Source: Talinum fruticosum
Taxonomy: Eukaryota > Streptophyta > Magnoliopsida > Caryophyllales > Talinaceae
Direction of reading: 5' to 3'
Assembly: GCA_021018815.1 (NCBI GenBank)
Contig: JAITYX010000011.1
Location: 1,936,501-2,000,500, forward strand
Length of the DNA stretch: 64,000 bases
This document shows, piece after piece, positions 43,608 to 55,625 of the stretch. The notes beneath the pieces are model-generated. The model saw only the letters and a list, made by a program, of their open reading frames with translations. It made no database searches and was not told the DNA's origin. Every line of letters begins with the position of its first letter. The first letter of the stretch is position 1. The position numbers were made by a program, and so were the translations under genes.

Positions 43608-46285
43608 CGTAACACCCCAAAATCCACCCTAGGAGTATTACATCACCAGAATTCCTCACAAGAAACTCCCAAGGCTCATTCGGGTGTCGGTTTGACTTTC
43701 TAATTCCAAATTAAAGGTAATAAGGGTAATTTTCCAAAAGAGTCCGAGAATTTCTAAAAATTTCGCGAGTTCCGTTTGTAATATGGACAATCCACTAGGC
43801 TTAAAGCCTTAAAATCCTGCATAAAAATCATAATATAACTCAACGAGCCACATGCTCGAAATATACAACTCAATGGCCACACGCTGGACTCCAACCAATC
43901 ATGCATTAAAACTTAAAACAATCTAAATCGTTCATTATACATCTGGTACAAACTATATATAAACTTATTTATAAGCTATAACACTTAAAAACATGGAATG
44001 CGGGTTAGCTTGAGCCACTTCGAGCAATCGGCGGTTAGCAAACAGCAAGTAATCAACAAGAGTCCACAATATGCTGAATACAAATCACACCTTTTGATCA
44101 CACCTGTAACACTAGGAGGGGAAAAGGGGAAAATTTGTGGGGGTGACCAAACCACGCGCTCATCGGAGAATCTTACACTCTTAAAATGGAAATTCTTTAC
44201 ACATACTACTCATAATAATGAAATCGGTGAAAGTATAATAACGTAATACAAATCTAGATACTTTTCAATGAAATCTCCTGAAACCTCTTGCAACCTAAAG
44301 ATCATAACATTTTAATCATTCGAAGCACGATTGGCAATCATTTTGGGAATTGAATCACTTTAAATAAGGTGGTGCAACCACCTACACTTTCTTTCAATAC
44401 TTTCGGTTAGAAGCTGAAAATCCTTTCGGGGCTTTAGACGATTAAACTAGCACCGAGATAGATTTCTCGGGCGCATCCCCTTGACTCAGGTTCCGGGACT
44501 TATCTCTAGTAAAATACCTGGAAGGCTCCCTTTCCTCGTCAGGAAAGAATCAATCTCTCTGGTTAATGGGCATCCCGATACACAAGGACCCCGTGGCCTA
44601 ATACGCACGACCACCTCCTTCCTCTGGTTTACACAATCCTTAGCCCAAAATTCGTTCAAAACTAAAGTGATCACAATCACATATCAAACTTGGTTTTAAA
44701 CCACAATCTCAAATCAATTTATCATTGTAGAAGGCATGACACCACGTGTCACCCTTCTAAATTCACTTTTCTCGAATCGGTTTTACTTCTTTAGAACACA
44801 TTTTAAGTTTGGAAAGCGGTTATCAAGAATCATACATAAGTATCGTTTTCGTAAACATTTGAACTCTTTTCAAACTAATTTTCGAGCATTACGAGAATCA
44901 AACACTTCATGTGTCAAGCATCTCTATACTAGGACTTAACATTCCAAGCTAGCACATTAACTCAAAGGATTCATCCAAGTATTTAATATCTCATATTCAT
45001 CCATATTTTATTCAAGCAAGTCTCCTATTTCCCATATACGTAATTCTTGCTTCACTCTGTTTTCAAAGTCACAATCAATCAATATAAATACCTATTCCCT
45101 TGATACTCCAAATTCTCCCTCTTTTTCTATACTCCAAAGTCCATTTCCCTTAACTTAATTCACTTTCAAGCCTAATGAGTTTAGGAACTAGAACTTCTTT
45201 GAGCCACAATAACCATAAGTAATCACCACTTAACTCCAACACCCCAACTTCTCACAAATTGCCATTTTTACCTCAAACTCTCATCTTATGTTTCTACCTT
45301 ATTAATCAACTCTTTCTTGCACATACTCAATCATATAGCTCTTAGTCTCCTTTCATCACTCAAATTTCGCTAGCTCGCTTATCTTCAACCTTATTAATCA
45401 ACTCTCGACTCTCTCTGTCTCGTGCTCCCTTTCCCCTTTCCCATGGTTGTGGTGTCGCTCCCTTTCAAATTCTCTATCACCCCCTAATTCTCTCGCGCTC
45501 TGCCTCTGCTCGTTCGTCGTCTACCTTCGCTCACCGGCCACCATTCCGTTGGTTCGTTCTCTTTCTCTCCTTCTCGGTCTTTCACTCTCGCTCGGACTCT
45601 CGCTTGCAGGTGCTTTTTGCTCGCCGGCGGCCATTCTTGCCGCCTCGACGGGCCTCTTCTTCTTCCCCTGCTCCCTCTCTCTTGTTTTCTCGGTGCCTCT
45701 ATTTACCCTTTCCTCTCGCTCTCCCTTTTGGCTTCGCCTCGATTGTTTCCCCGAGTCCTCTTTCCTCTCTTTGCTCTATTTCTCAATCCTTCGTTCCTTC
45801 TCTCGCTCTCGTCCTCCGTCTCCTTTCGCTTTCCCTGCTTCCTTCTCTGCTCTTCTCCATCTCCCGAGCCCCTCTTAGCCTTCCTCTCTCTCTCTCTCTA
45901 TGTTCATTCTCTCTCTTTGTGGCTTCCCTAGGAAAGGCCACACCCTTTTACTTGTACACTAATCAAATCCTAGCTAAACACTTAATCCCCCTTTTTCACT
46001 CCTCTTTCCCTCTTCTATTGTTAAACATAATAATAATTAAACCCACATATGTTGCATAGGCGGACTCATATTTATAGGTAGTTGGTCCAGGCGGATAATT
46101 CGAAGGAAGGAATTAATACGCTTCACTAATAATAGTTACGCGAACTAATAATAATTTGCTCAAATAAATTCACGAATATATACCCGCTTATATATGTTTT
46201 AGTTATTCAACCCACTTTATTTAATTAAGGCTAAATAATTTATTTAACTCATATAACTACCTAACCCAAAATTACGGGTCTTACA
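43608..46285 (-). repeat. Gypsy-2 5' LTR
   Basis: 2678 bp, minus strand. Starts TGTAAGACCCGTAATTTTGG (at 46285) and ends GGGGTGTTACG (TG of the plus-strand end mutated to CG). TATAAATA on the minus strand at 46069-46076 is about 210 bp from its start. The CT-rich stretch 45400-45910 yields overlapping Ser/Leu-rich open frames that I do not call genes. Confidence 0.75.
46069..46076 (-). promoter_or_regulatory. TATA box of Gypsy-2 5' LTR
   Basis: Minus-strand CTATAAATATGAG, about 210 bp from the LTR start. It is the only promoter-like motif in the element and is missing from the other LTR. Confidence 0.55.
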
Positions 46286-47420
46286 CGAAACTCTAAAATC
46301 ATGCAAAGTTGCTTCAAAAGCTTCATCGAGGAAATCTTTGCCCACTTCAATTATTTCTTTTCCTGCAAATGGCAACACAAATTCCAAATGTAAATCCCTT
46401 GTAATAATTTTAATTTTTTTGTTTCACTTAGTCGGAAGCAAGCTGCTTATGGACCAAATTTGTCTTCTAACCAAGCGGCAAACTTTCCAGGGAGTCTCTT
46501 TAAGTTATAAATTTAGAAAACCTCCAAACCTTATATCCTTTATTGCTTCCTTTTTAATATTATTGAACCGACCACGTATCTTTGAAAAACTAGCTGGAGA
46601 TATGCGCGTAGAAAAATATTTTTCATAAACCTTTTTGTCTTTCTTCTCCTCCTCCTCCTCATTATAAGCTTCCTTATTTTCATCCATTATTTTTCTTTCT
46701 TTTCTCCTTCTTTTGGTTGCCTTTGTTGGTTCTTCATCTTTTTTAAGTTTATTCCTCTTTCTTGTCTTCTTTCATCCCTCTTTTCCCATCCCTTTTGGTT
46801 TTGTTTCTTTCTCCCCTTCTTTTTAGGTTGTTTTAGTTCTTTTCTTTTTTTCTTAATGACCATCTGAAGCTTTTGTTGTATATCATTATACAAATTTTGA
46901 TGTCTCGACATTAAAATATATAATTCTCAAAGGGTTTTTAAGATGTTTATCTTCTACCTTTTTGTTGCTTGCCTTTTTCTTGTTTTTCTCCTTCTTTTTA
47001 TTGCCGACTTCCACTTCTTTTTGCTCTTTATTATCAAACCCTCTTTTTATTTGTTCTACATCATGTTTTGTCTCCTCATCTTATGAAATAATGTGTTTTG
47101 GAGATCGTCGAGGGTTTGAATTTCATCAACGACCTTCTCGGTTGTCGTTTTCTCTAGCTTGTCTCCTTTTGCTTCTTTATTTCCCCCTTCCTGTTGTTGC
47201 TCTTTTTCATCAGGCCTTCTTTATGTTTGTTTTTGTAGTCTTTTGTTTTTGTTATTCATATGGAAAAATGATATATCTCGAAACCGTCGAAGGTATGAAA
47301 GATGCTCATCAACCCCAAACCCTCCTGCATTTTCATTCATTTTAATGATATCTTCAAGAACAAAGGTTACTTTTTCCTTTTTTTATAATCTTCGAAGAGT
47401 CTCATTTCTGCACTCCTTTT
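46286..47420 (-). pseudogene. Ulp1-type Mutator-like gene relic, upstream part
   Basis: Minus strand. 46505-46687 reads RISPASFSKIRGRF then IKKEAIKDIRFGGFLNL, followed nearer 46290-46400 by DLHLEFVLPFAGKEI and a segment ending FEATLHDFRVS at the Gypsy-2 boundary. 'AIK-x-(I/M)-GFGG(L/F)LxL' and the 'LGLP' segment mark the N-terminal domain of plant transposon proteins that end in Ulp1-type peptidases. Upstream, 46687-46911 is a Lys-rich low-complexity stretch (IKKKRKELKQPKKKGRKKQ), common in this family. Stops and frameshifts are numerous. Confidence 0.5.
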
Positions 47421-48838
47421 AGAGACTTCATGTTTAACTTTTTCCTACTGTTGTATGTAACCCCTTTTTTCCTTTTTCTATTTGTCCATGTTTACTACCC
47501 TTGATGATAGTGTTATTTGTTTCTATTCGTGTGATATCATCAAGAACGTTTTAAATTATTTTAGTAGATTCATCTTCCATATATCTACAGAATTTAAAGA
47601 TAAAAAACAATATTATGATTACAAAAACATATAGGCATATTAAATTAGCAAACAAGGTTAGTAACTATAGGCATCAATATCTTTTTATAAGAGAACACAA
47701 ACTTAACTTAAAGATACACAACTCATCAAATATGACAACCTTAAATATGTTCCTAACATATGTTTAGTGTTTTTATAAAACATCGTTAATGTTTTATAAA
47801 AAAATTGTTTAGTGTTTTACATAAAACTATTTAGTGTTCGGACAATATCAAACACTAAATCTTATTTAAAACCTATGAAGAATACTAAATGTTATCCTGA
47901 AAAATACTAAGTTATTATTTGTACATTTTCGTTAAATTTAATTTTGAGGACACTAAATTAGTTAAAGTTATAGTATATCTAAAGTTATGTTTAATTTTCA
48001 GTCGAGACAAACAACACTAAAAGTTATTATAAATGACGCTAATTTAATTGAAGATGCTTGGCTCTAAATGTAGACCTTATCCCAAATATTTGAAGCAGAC
48101 CTCAAGGTAAGCCCCTAACTTAGTGATACCTACTACCTGGATGAGAGAATGTTCCTTTTTCGGGTTACATCCATTATCTCAAGTTTTGAATCGAACTAAT
48201 CCAATAAAAGTTCGGAAAAGCCTTACGAAATTGACACTAAATTATAGTAAGCAAATCAAGAAAATATTTCGAAAACATACAAAGTAAATGAACGATATAT
48301 AACACTAAATCTAAACGTAATTGACATCTTCTGCCAGAATAATTGATCATATACAATTGATAAATCGAGTCACAAGCGAAAATGAACTTGAAATTAGGTT
48401 TAAAGAGGCGAATTAACACCAATATGACTAAAAAATGTAAAAATATCAAACATAAACCTAGAAAAAGTAGAAAATACCTCTTTGTTAGAAAATTTTTCTT
48501 ACTTATTTTATTTTTGTATATATTTTTATTATAACTCGATCTTGTATTGTTTTTTCGAACTTTGCAGCTTCAATCGAAGGAAAATCAATGAATTTTTTGA
48601 GAAATTTTGTCAATTTTTTCCTAAATCAGGTGGGTGGGTGAGGGGACAGAGCAGAGAGTTACGAGGCACATGTGACAAAGAGGGGGAACTCATGTTTTGA
48701 ATAAAATAAAAAAAAGGTTAAGTGTTTCAATTTTTTTCATTTGTTTGTTTTGTTTTGGGTCGAGTAATGGATTAGTTTGTTCAGGCGATGGTTGTGCACC
48801 ATGGTTACTGTATCCTTCGAGTGTCCCATATAAAAAAT
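47421..48838. repeat. AT-rich sequence with CACTAAA/TTTAGTG words
   Basis: No gene. Between 47760 and 48060 the words TTTAGTGTTT and AACACTAAA recur in both orientations, as is usual for subterminal regions of the Mutator-like element to which the Ulp1-type relic would belong. Similar AACACTAAATATTATCC words occur at 39015 and 39105. No terminal inverted repeat could be fixed. Confidence 0.45.
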
Positions 48839-48925
48839 GGATTTTTAACATTCATATCCCTCGCACTATGCTTGCAATCATTTTTCCGCCCATGTCGTAT
48901 TGAAAATTATTTTCATCCCCCTGAC
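48839..48925. repeat. MULE left terminal inverted repeat
   Basis: Begins GGATTTTTAACATTCATATC. Its reverse complement is found at 55541-55625 with a few substitutions and small length differences. Confidence 0.85.
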
Positions 48926-49155
48926 CGGTGGTGTTAATAATTAATGTATCCTGTTCGAGATTTGTGCTAGTATAACGGTGGTTAGTGAACATAAAATGAC
49001 AACTTTACCCAAATAAAAATGATAAGATTATTTTATTTATTTTATTTAACCCTAATAAACTTTATCTCTTTCTTCACCACCATATCCGAGTTCCTCTCCC
49101 CGACTCTCTCGCTTCCTTGCTCTCTCTCCTCCTCTCGCTATCCCTCTCGCTCTCG

Positions 49156-49158
<3 letters not shown>

Positions 49159-49195
<37 letters not shown>
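49159..49195. repeat. (CT)n microsatellite
   Basis: An uninterrupted CT run, with further CT-rich sequence to about 49240, in the probable leader of the GRF-finger ORF. It produces overlapping Ser/Leu open frames that are not genes. Confidence 0.9.
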
Positions 49196-49197
<2 letters not shown>

Positions 49198-49414
49198 CCC
49201 CCACCCCTCTCTCTCTCTGTCACTCGCTCTGTCTTTCTCTCATTGGGTGAGCATCGAACATCAACGCATCGAATATCAAAGATTGAAGCTTTCTCATGAG
49301 GTATGTTAAGGAATTGATTTTCGAAATTGAATTTGTGTATACCTCTAAGACAATGTAGTATTGGTGTTTGAAATTGTTAATGTTTCAATTTTTTAATTTT
49401 CGACAGGTTGTAGC

Positions 49415-49816
49415 ATGGAAGCTTCAACAAATTATGGATTTGGTGGTGACATCGCGAAGGTATACTTGTCCAAGGTGCGGGGTAACCATTAAATTAGACT
49501 ACCTTGTGTCAAGGTCACAAAAGAATTATCCGACGCCTTATTATGGTTGCTTGAAATGTAGTACCTTCCTTTTCTAGGTGGAAGCCGAGGCTGGTAGGCA
49601 AGAAATTGTGGTTCCTAATCAACTTATAAAGTGAGGGAAAGGATAACTAATCAAGGAAATTGTGAACATGTCATTGAAATAAGGGAGTTGAAGGAGGAGA
49701 AGAGAAAGCTTGGCATTCGGATGGTGGACATGAGGGCTGAAATGAAGTCAATGTTGTATAGAAATAACTGTCTTGTTCAAATAGTTATGACTTTGAGCTT
49801 CGGAATGAAAGTCTAA
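49415..49816 (+). pseudogene. GRF-type zinc-finger ORF carried by the MULE (broken)
   Basis: A likely intron (GTATGTTAAGG near 49300 to TTTTCGACAG at 49406) precedes the ATG at 49415, MEASTNYGFGGDIA. After a one-base frame change the finger reads CPRCGVTIKLDYLVSRSQKN then YPTPYYGCLKCSTFLF. The spacing of C-x2-C-G, the SRSQKNYP turn, the YYGC and the final Cys fit the plant zf-GRF domain. The Trp that usually follows FLF is a stop here (49576). A coiled-coil-like tail (IRELKEEKRKLGIRMVDMRA) runs to 49816. Such small GRF proteins are common in plant genomes and are often borne by MULEs; their role is unknown. It is convergent with the transposase. Confidence 0.65.
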
Positions 49817-51847
49817 CAAAGCTTTAGTTAAAGGATATACTAACTCGACAATCTAAAGTTACTTGCAGACAACTTAATCGAGTCCTGCTTGCATATTAGC
49901 ATCGAGCATTCTCGCTGATTCAAAATCCAAGCCACCATTCTCATTGGATTCTGACTTGTTACTTAGTTACTTTGCAATTTCAGCCTTCCATAAAGATCAA
50001 AACTAGGCATGAGAAAACATAACGTAAAATGCTAGCCCCTACAAGCTAGTAATGAAAGATATATCGTGACTCACTTAACGAACGCTTTGATAAGTTCGGG
50101 TCTCAAAATATAGAATCGAGACCCGGGTCCAAGTATAATTAGCATCATGAGGAGTGACTCGCATCAGGTCCAGAAGGTAATGCCTAGCGGTGATGTTACA
50201 GCCACACTGCGGAAAAACTCAAGTCTGTAGATGTAGCTGAGCTCAATTCTCGCCCTTAGTTGCTAGCAGTTGGCCATAGTGCCTCTATCATATCCCTTAT
50301 GGTTCTAGACTTCTAATACAACCAAATCCAAATTTTTAAAAAACTAGAATTCCAACCAACTTTTAGAAGGGGAAAAAAGTATGCAAATCTGTTTGGAGCT
50401 TAAGCAAACTTTAGACGCTCTTAGAAGATACCATAAGAAACGTATCCATATCATCATCGGAATGAGTGATATAGTATAAAATTTCAGTCAAACATAAGCA
50501 ATGGTGTTTGGAACGCTTAAGTATGATGGTATCTGTGCCATCTAAGAAATCTAAAATTGAATGAGCATATAAAAATCTCAAACAAAAGCACCTGTTGCTA
50601 TAATATAATGATATTTTGGAAAATAGATATTATCGGAGAATAAGTTTCCTACAGATGTTGAGTTTTAAAATACAAAAGTATCTCTAAGAGAAGATTACTA
50701 GTCTACTCAATTCAGTCAGTTGAATACTCGGTTGCAGTAAAATCTTAAGTGTTATGTTCATGTAGGTTGGTTGAATAGTAAGATACCTAGAGCTTTAATA
50801 GTCCGGAAAAGCTAGTCCACAGCTATAGATACAAATTGTGCCTCTAAAATAAATGTAAGCAACACACTCGGAAAAGGTAGTGCACAACTGCGACACCACA
50901 GAGGCATATGACAATGACAACAACTATAGATACAAATTGTTTTTATAAAACCAAGCATATAAAGGGCTAATAATCATCCCTAGAATAGCATATATTGCAT
51001 ACCAAGAACAAAAATATGTGATTTGTTAATAATGCTTGAATGCATTTCCAACATACTGCAGATCATCACCTGTCATCACTGCCTAACATACTGTACATAC
51101 TGCAGATCATCACCTGTTAACAAAAATAATAGATGACAAGAACAAAAAACAGGAATTCAAGGAGAGCAAGAATATGCAATCATCGCCTATCATCATTGCT
51201 AACATATCGCATACAACCGGTGCTGCCGGTTTGAATGCATTTCCAAAATATGAAGGACGAGTATGTTCTTTCGGATGAAGACGTTTGCAGCCTCAAGTAC
51301 TTGCAGATGTTAATAATGTTCTATTTCTTCCCTAGACTAGCAGTGATGTTACAGACCACTGCAGTAAAACTCAAGCTCGTAGATATAGCCGAGCTCAATT
51401 CCTGCCTTTGGTTGCTAGCAGTTGGCCATAGTGCCTCTAGCATATTATTAAGTTGGCATAACAAAATAGGGGAATGAAAGTCAAATTTGCTTTGAAAATA
51501 CTCCATTTCATTGATCTGTTGACATACTGCTTCGAAAGTACAACCCCAAGAATTTAATGTCTCAAGTTGGCATAACAAAATAGGGAAGGGGATTATAGCT
51601 CTTTGTCTAAAACATATTGCATACATACATACATACATACATAACCTAATCATAAAAAGATACATAATTAAACCCCATAATTTTATCCAAAAAGTGATTA
51701 AGTTAAACTGTACACTCGATGAATGAAATGGAGACTATGACTAGCTGCCTGACTACTTCAAGGAAAGAGCCTTCTTGCAAGAGGCTTGGCTTGATTGTGT
51801 TGTAGCCTTGATTATTTTAAACCTAGGACTTCTCCTTAGCTCGGTTG
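49817..51847. other. MULE interior between the two genes; no gene seen
   Basis: AT-rich. It contains a direct repeat of about 107 bp at 50185-50292 and 51338-51444 (TGATGTTACAG...GCTAGCAGTTGGCCATAGTGC), a 22-base repeat AAGTTGGCATAACAAAATAG at 51450 and 51565, a repeated ACATACTGCAGATCATCACC near 51051 and 51094, and a (CATA)n run at about 51620-51643. The short open frames at 51235-51477 and 51321-51665 lie over these repeats and show no motif. Confidence 0.5.
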
Positions 51848-54763
51848 TCACGAGTAACCATCTTTCGCTTCCCTTTTGATGTTGGTTGTGTAGCAGCAGA
51901 TGTGGAAGGAATGGATGAGGTCTGCAATAGAGGTGGAAAGAAGGGATGATGATGTAAAAGTGGTGGAATGAATGGATGAGGCTGCAGCTGATGTGGTATG
52001 AAGTACCTTTCTTGGCCTACCAAGTTTCTTCTTCTCCTTGTCATCTTTCTTCTTTCTTTTGGCCTTCTCTTTGCCTACGAATGGGGAAGTCCTACAATTG
52101 TGAGTCAAGTCCTTGCAGTTGGAGCACTTCATTAGTCTTGCTCTTGTTTTCTTTCTTCCCTCATTAGACCCTCTTTTCCTTTCTTTTGGAGGCCTTCCTC
52201 TTATCTTTTGTATTGGTGGAGGTGCTAATAATGGAAGATTGTCCATTGCTGGCAAAACACAGGATCCCTAATAGGATGCAGATTAGCACTATAAGCTGCC
52301 TTGAATCTGTCAATACTATACCACTCACTTACCCAATCTTCAGTCTTCTCCTTCATGAACAAGATTGCTCTTACAGCATGCTTACATGGAATACCGGAAA
52401 CTTGCCAAACCCTACAATCACAAGTCTTCTTTTCAAGGTTGACAATGAAGGTATGAGTGGATTTATCGACTTCAAACAATCCTCCCCGCAAGGACTAGCC
52501 CTCAGCCCCCAAGCATCTTTTTCAAGTACTTGCAGCCTCTCCTTCATAGAAGGCACCACTTTCCCACTCAACTGTTCAACAATTTTCTTCCTCTAAACTA
52601 TCCAAGCAGTGAATTTCTTCCTAATTGCCTCTCATAACACAAACACAGGCTTCTCTCTATACATATCAATGACATTATTAAAAGATTCCACAAAGTTGGT
52701 GGAATTGTCCTCAACTTTTAAGTCTTCATCGAATAAATAATCTGCAGCAATGTTCTTTGGGCTCATCTTGCAACCAAGTCCATGCAGCTTCATTCTCTTT
52801 CTTAAGTGCATCCATGTTCTTGTTGTGCACCCACTCGGTGTAAGCATCAGCAACCCTGATCATGAAGGTGCTCAACTTTGGACCAGGAAACAACTTCTTG
52901 AAGTTTCTGGCATAATGGACTACACAAATCCTTCTTTGAGCAGTAGGAAATATGGTCTTCAAAGCTGCAATAACTCCCTGCACAAAAACAGCAATTACAC
53001 TTTTTACTTATATGAATTAGCTAATATTAAAAAAAAACAGGATAAACAAGTAAAATACCTTGCATCTGTCAGCAATAAATGTGTACTGGTTCATATTCTC
53101 ATCTCTTATAATGTCTCTCAAACTGTTGAAGAAGTACATCCAATTCACCTTACTTTCTGTGTCAACTATTACATATGCAATGAGGAAGCAGTGGTTGTCA
53201 CCATCTAACCCAAATGCAGTCAGCAACACACCTTTGTAGGGTCCTTTAAGGTGGCAACCATCAACCCCAATGAACCTCCTACACCCTGCCAAGAAGCCAT
53301 CTATGCAACACTTAAAAGAAACAAACATCCTCTTAAATATCGGCTTACGACCATCTGCTATTGGTGGATCCCATTTGATGTAGCATAAACTTCTAGGATT
53401 TGACTTCTTCACCATCTCAATATACTTCACTAACAGCTCAGAGCCAACATAAGCTCTACCCTCAATTTGGTCTAAAATCATGTTCTTTGCCCTCCTAATT
53501 GTGTGTTTCTACTTGACTAAGCCATATTTTCTCAACAGAATGTCCCCCATAGTCTGTGATTTTGATTTTTGGTTCAGCTCTAACCTCCTCAAATAGGTGC
53601 TTTGCTATCCACCGAGAATTTGCTTGCAGGGTTGTCTAATAATCTGGAATATTTGTGTGCCTTGCCCCTAATTGTCTTCACTACAAACGTGGTTCCATCG
53701 GGGAGTGGGGATGCCTGTATTCTGTACTTGTAGTTCTCTTCCTTACACCATGTTGTGTATCTGCTATTATAATTTCTGATGAACCTCACAAAAAAACCCT
53801 TCTTGTACCATGTAATCTCTAAACACCTCAAGGAATGCCTGCTTATCTAAAAACATATCCCACTCTTGAATTTTGATCTCACAATTTACCTTAAGTTCCC
53901 ACCATTTTCCTTGGTACATTTTTGTTGTAGCATCATCAGCATCCTCATCACTCATCTCATCAAAAACTCCATCCTCTTCTACCATAGAAACATCACTGTC
54001 ATCACTAGTCTCATTCTCTTCACAATCTCTAAAATCAGAACTTTCACTATCACAATCATCTAATCCTAACATCAAAGAATCACTATTAGACACGGGTTTT
54101 TCAATCAAAATACCATTCCCTTAGTCTCTGTAAATGAGAGGGCTCTTGGGGTCATTTGTGGGGCTTTTGGCAAATTCAAGAGACAATGAGGGAGCATTAT
54201 CTATGATTGAAGCATCAATTGAAGCAATTACATTATCCCAGAAAGGAGAATCACAATTGTCGGTAATGCCATGATCATTTTCCTCATTCTCATCCCCATG
54301 ACCAGTATCCCCACATTCCAATTCATTTCCCTCATTTTTATCCCCATGACCAGCATCTAGAACATCACAGCCCTGGTCATTGCCCTCATTCTTATCCCAT
54401 CCGCCTCATTCTTATCCCATCTCGCCTTATTGTTATCCCCATCAAGTCCCAACACTATCTCATGAATTTTAGTGGCCTTTTTCTTCTCCTTTATATAACA
54501 TGTAATTTATTTCTTCCTCGTCCACCTATCACACATTCTTAACAAGGACTCATCATCATATATAGGCCACCTCTGCTTAGGGTTTTCGGGAGGGTGTGAC
54601 TAAATTTCAAAGAATTGTGGGGCAGGTCTGTACTTCGAGGTTTGGATAAAAACCAAATAACATTCCTTACTAAGTCAATCAACTGAAAGTAATCAACATC
54701 TCTTTTCTCAACCACTAACCTCCTTCCATTATATATGAGCACAAGATCAAACACCATAGACAT
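51848..54763 (-). pseudogene. MuDR-type transposase (mudrA-like), broken
   Basis: Minus strand. The N-terminal part near 54763-54540 starts MSMVFDLVLIYNGRR; acidic segments follow at 54321-53900. The MuDR DNA-binding domain is at about 53850-53600 (FVRFIRNYNSRYTTWCKEE, ASPLPDGTTFVVKTI). The catalytic MULE domain is at about 53500-52860: IGVDGCHLKGPYKGVLLTAF, YFFNSLRDIIRD, FIADRCK, then GVIAALKTIFPTAQRRICVV. An 81-base intron (53058 down to 52978, GT..AG) separates K and G of DRCKG. A SWIM finger is at about 52450-52400 (CDCRVWQVSGIPCKH), a small Cys finger near 52140 (CSNCKDLTHNC) and an AT-hook-like GRPRK near 52010. A frameshift near 52740 and stops near 52660 and 53515 inactivate it. Confidence 0.85.
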
Positions 54764-55540
54764 CTACATTTTAATAACAACACATAATTCAACATCCCAT
54801 CATAAAATTATCATATAAATAGAGCATTATATAAACACAAGTATCTAACCCATCTAAAATAGAGCATCATATAAACAAAATAATTACAATCCGTTTTTTA
54901 ACTTAAACCCTAAAAACCCTAATTTCAAAATTCAAATATTTCTCATGCCCATTCTATAATTTTTTCAATGATTCTTCACATTGCTCAACGACATGCAAAT
55001 TTTTCAACATTTTTTTCAAATTTCCATTACACCCATCCTCCCATTCCAACGAAAACGACATGTGATTAAATTTCCAACGACATGCCAAATTTACTATAAT
55101 GATACCAAATTAAGGCAAAATTACTAACCTTCTCCAACCTTCGGCCTCGATTCTTGATGAATTTGATGTTTCTCACCAAGAAATCTTCCCATCCAATTCC
55201 CGATTGTGAACCACACCATCCACAGCAATTTCAGGCACTCCGGAGAAGATGACAAAGAAGAAGACAGAGAATAGCGAGATCCTTCTTTACTATGATAGAT
55301 GACTTTGAGAGATTGTCGTGAAGAAACGAGTAGAAGATGATGACGACGAGGGAGAGAGAGAGAGTGCAGAGCGCGGACCCATGAACAGAGAGCTTCGAAG
55401 ATTTTTTATTGAAATCTCTTCAATTCAAAATAAAATACGATCGTGGTGGGGTTTATTTAAGAAAAGGCATTTTAGTCTTTTCACGTCTCCGGTCAACTTA
55501 AAATCAAAACTTTACTTACAATTCTAATATGTCGATAAAG

Positions 55541-55625
55541 TCGGGAGATGAAAATAATTTTCAATACGACATGGGCAGAAAAATGATTGCACCATAATAC
55601 GAGGGGTATAGATGTTAATAATTCT
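55541..55625. repeat. MULE right terminal inverted repeat
   Basis: Reverse complement begins AGAATTATTAACATCTATAC and aligns with the left TIR to the TTTTCATC block. The 55140-55540 stretch before it probably holds the transposase promoter and leader. Confidence 0.85.

Larger units (their letters stand above)
39769..46285 (-). mobile_element. Gypsy-2: minus-strand, coding-less Ty3/gypsy-like element
   Basis: Two long direct repeats (39769-42596 and 43608-46285) flank about 1.0 kb of non-coding sequence. Outer ends TGTAAAATCCC and GGGTCTTACA give TGTAA...TTACA termini, typical of gypsy LTRs (TGTAAGACCC on the minus strand). A Met-type primer site on the minus strand at 43593-43603 and a minus-strand TATA in the 43608-46285 LTR fix the orientation. 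No gag or pol is present, so it is a large-LTR non-autonomous or internally deleted copy. The flanks are CATAA and CGAAA, 3 of 5 bases alike, a possible eroded target duplication. Confidence 0.75.
48839..55625 (-). mobile_element. MuDR-type Mutator-like element (MULE) with TIRs and 9 bp target duplication
   Basis: Inverted terminal repeats at 48839-48925 and 55541-55625 share the block GCCCATGTCGTATTGAAAAT with TATTTTCATC after it. The element is flanked by ATAAAAAAT (48830-48838) and ATAAAAAAA (55626-55634), 8 of 9 bases alike, the size made by Mutator transposases. It carries a transposase relic on the minus strand and a GRF-finger ORF on the plus strand, ends facing each other, the arrangement of mudrA and mudrB in maize MuDR. 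The transposase is broken, so this copy is not autonomous now. Confidence 0.85.

Noticed and set aside
45447..46059. Overlapping 104-151 codon open frames
   Set aside because: Same CT-rich LTR segment in the other Gypsy-2 LTR; no motif and no frame conserved between the two LTRs.
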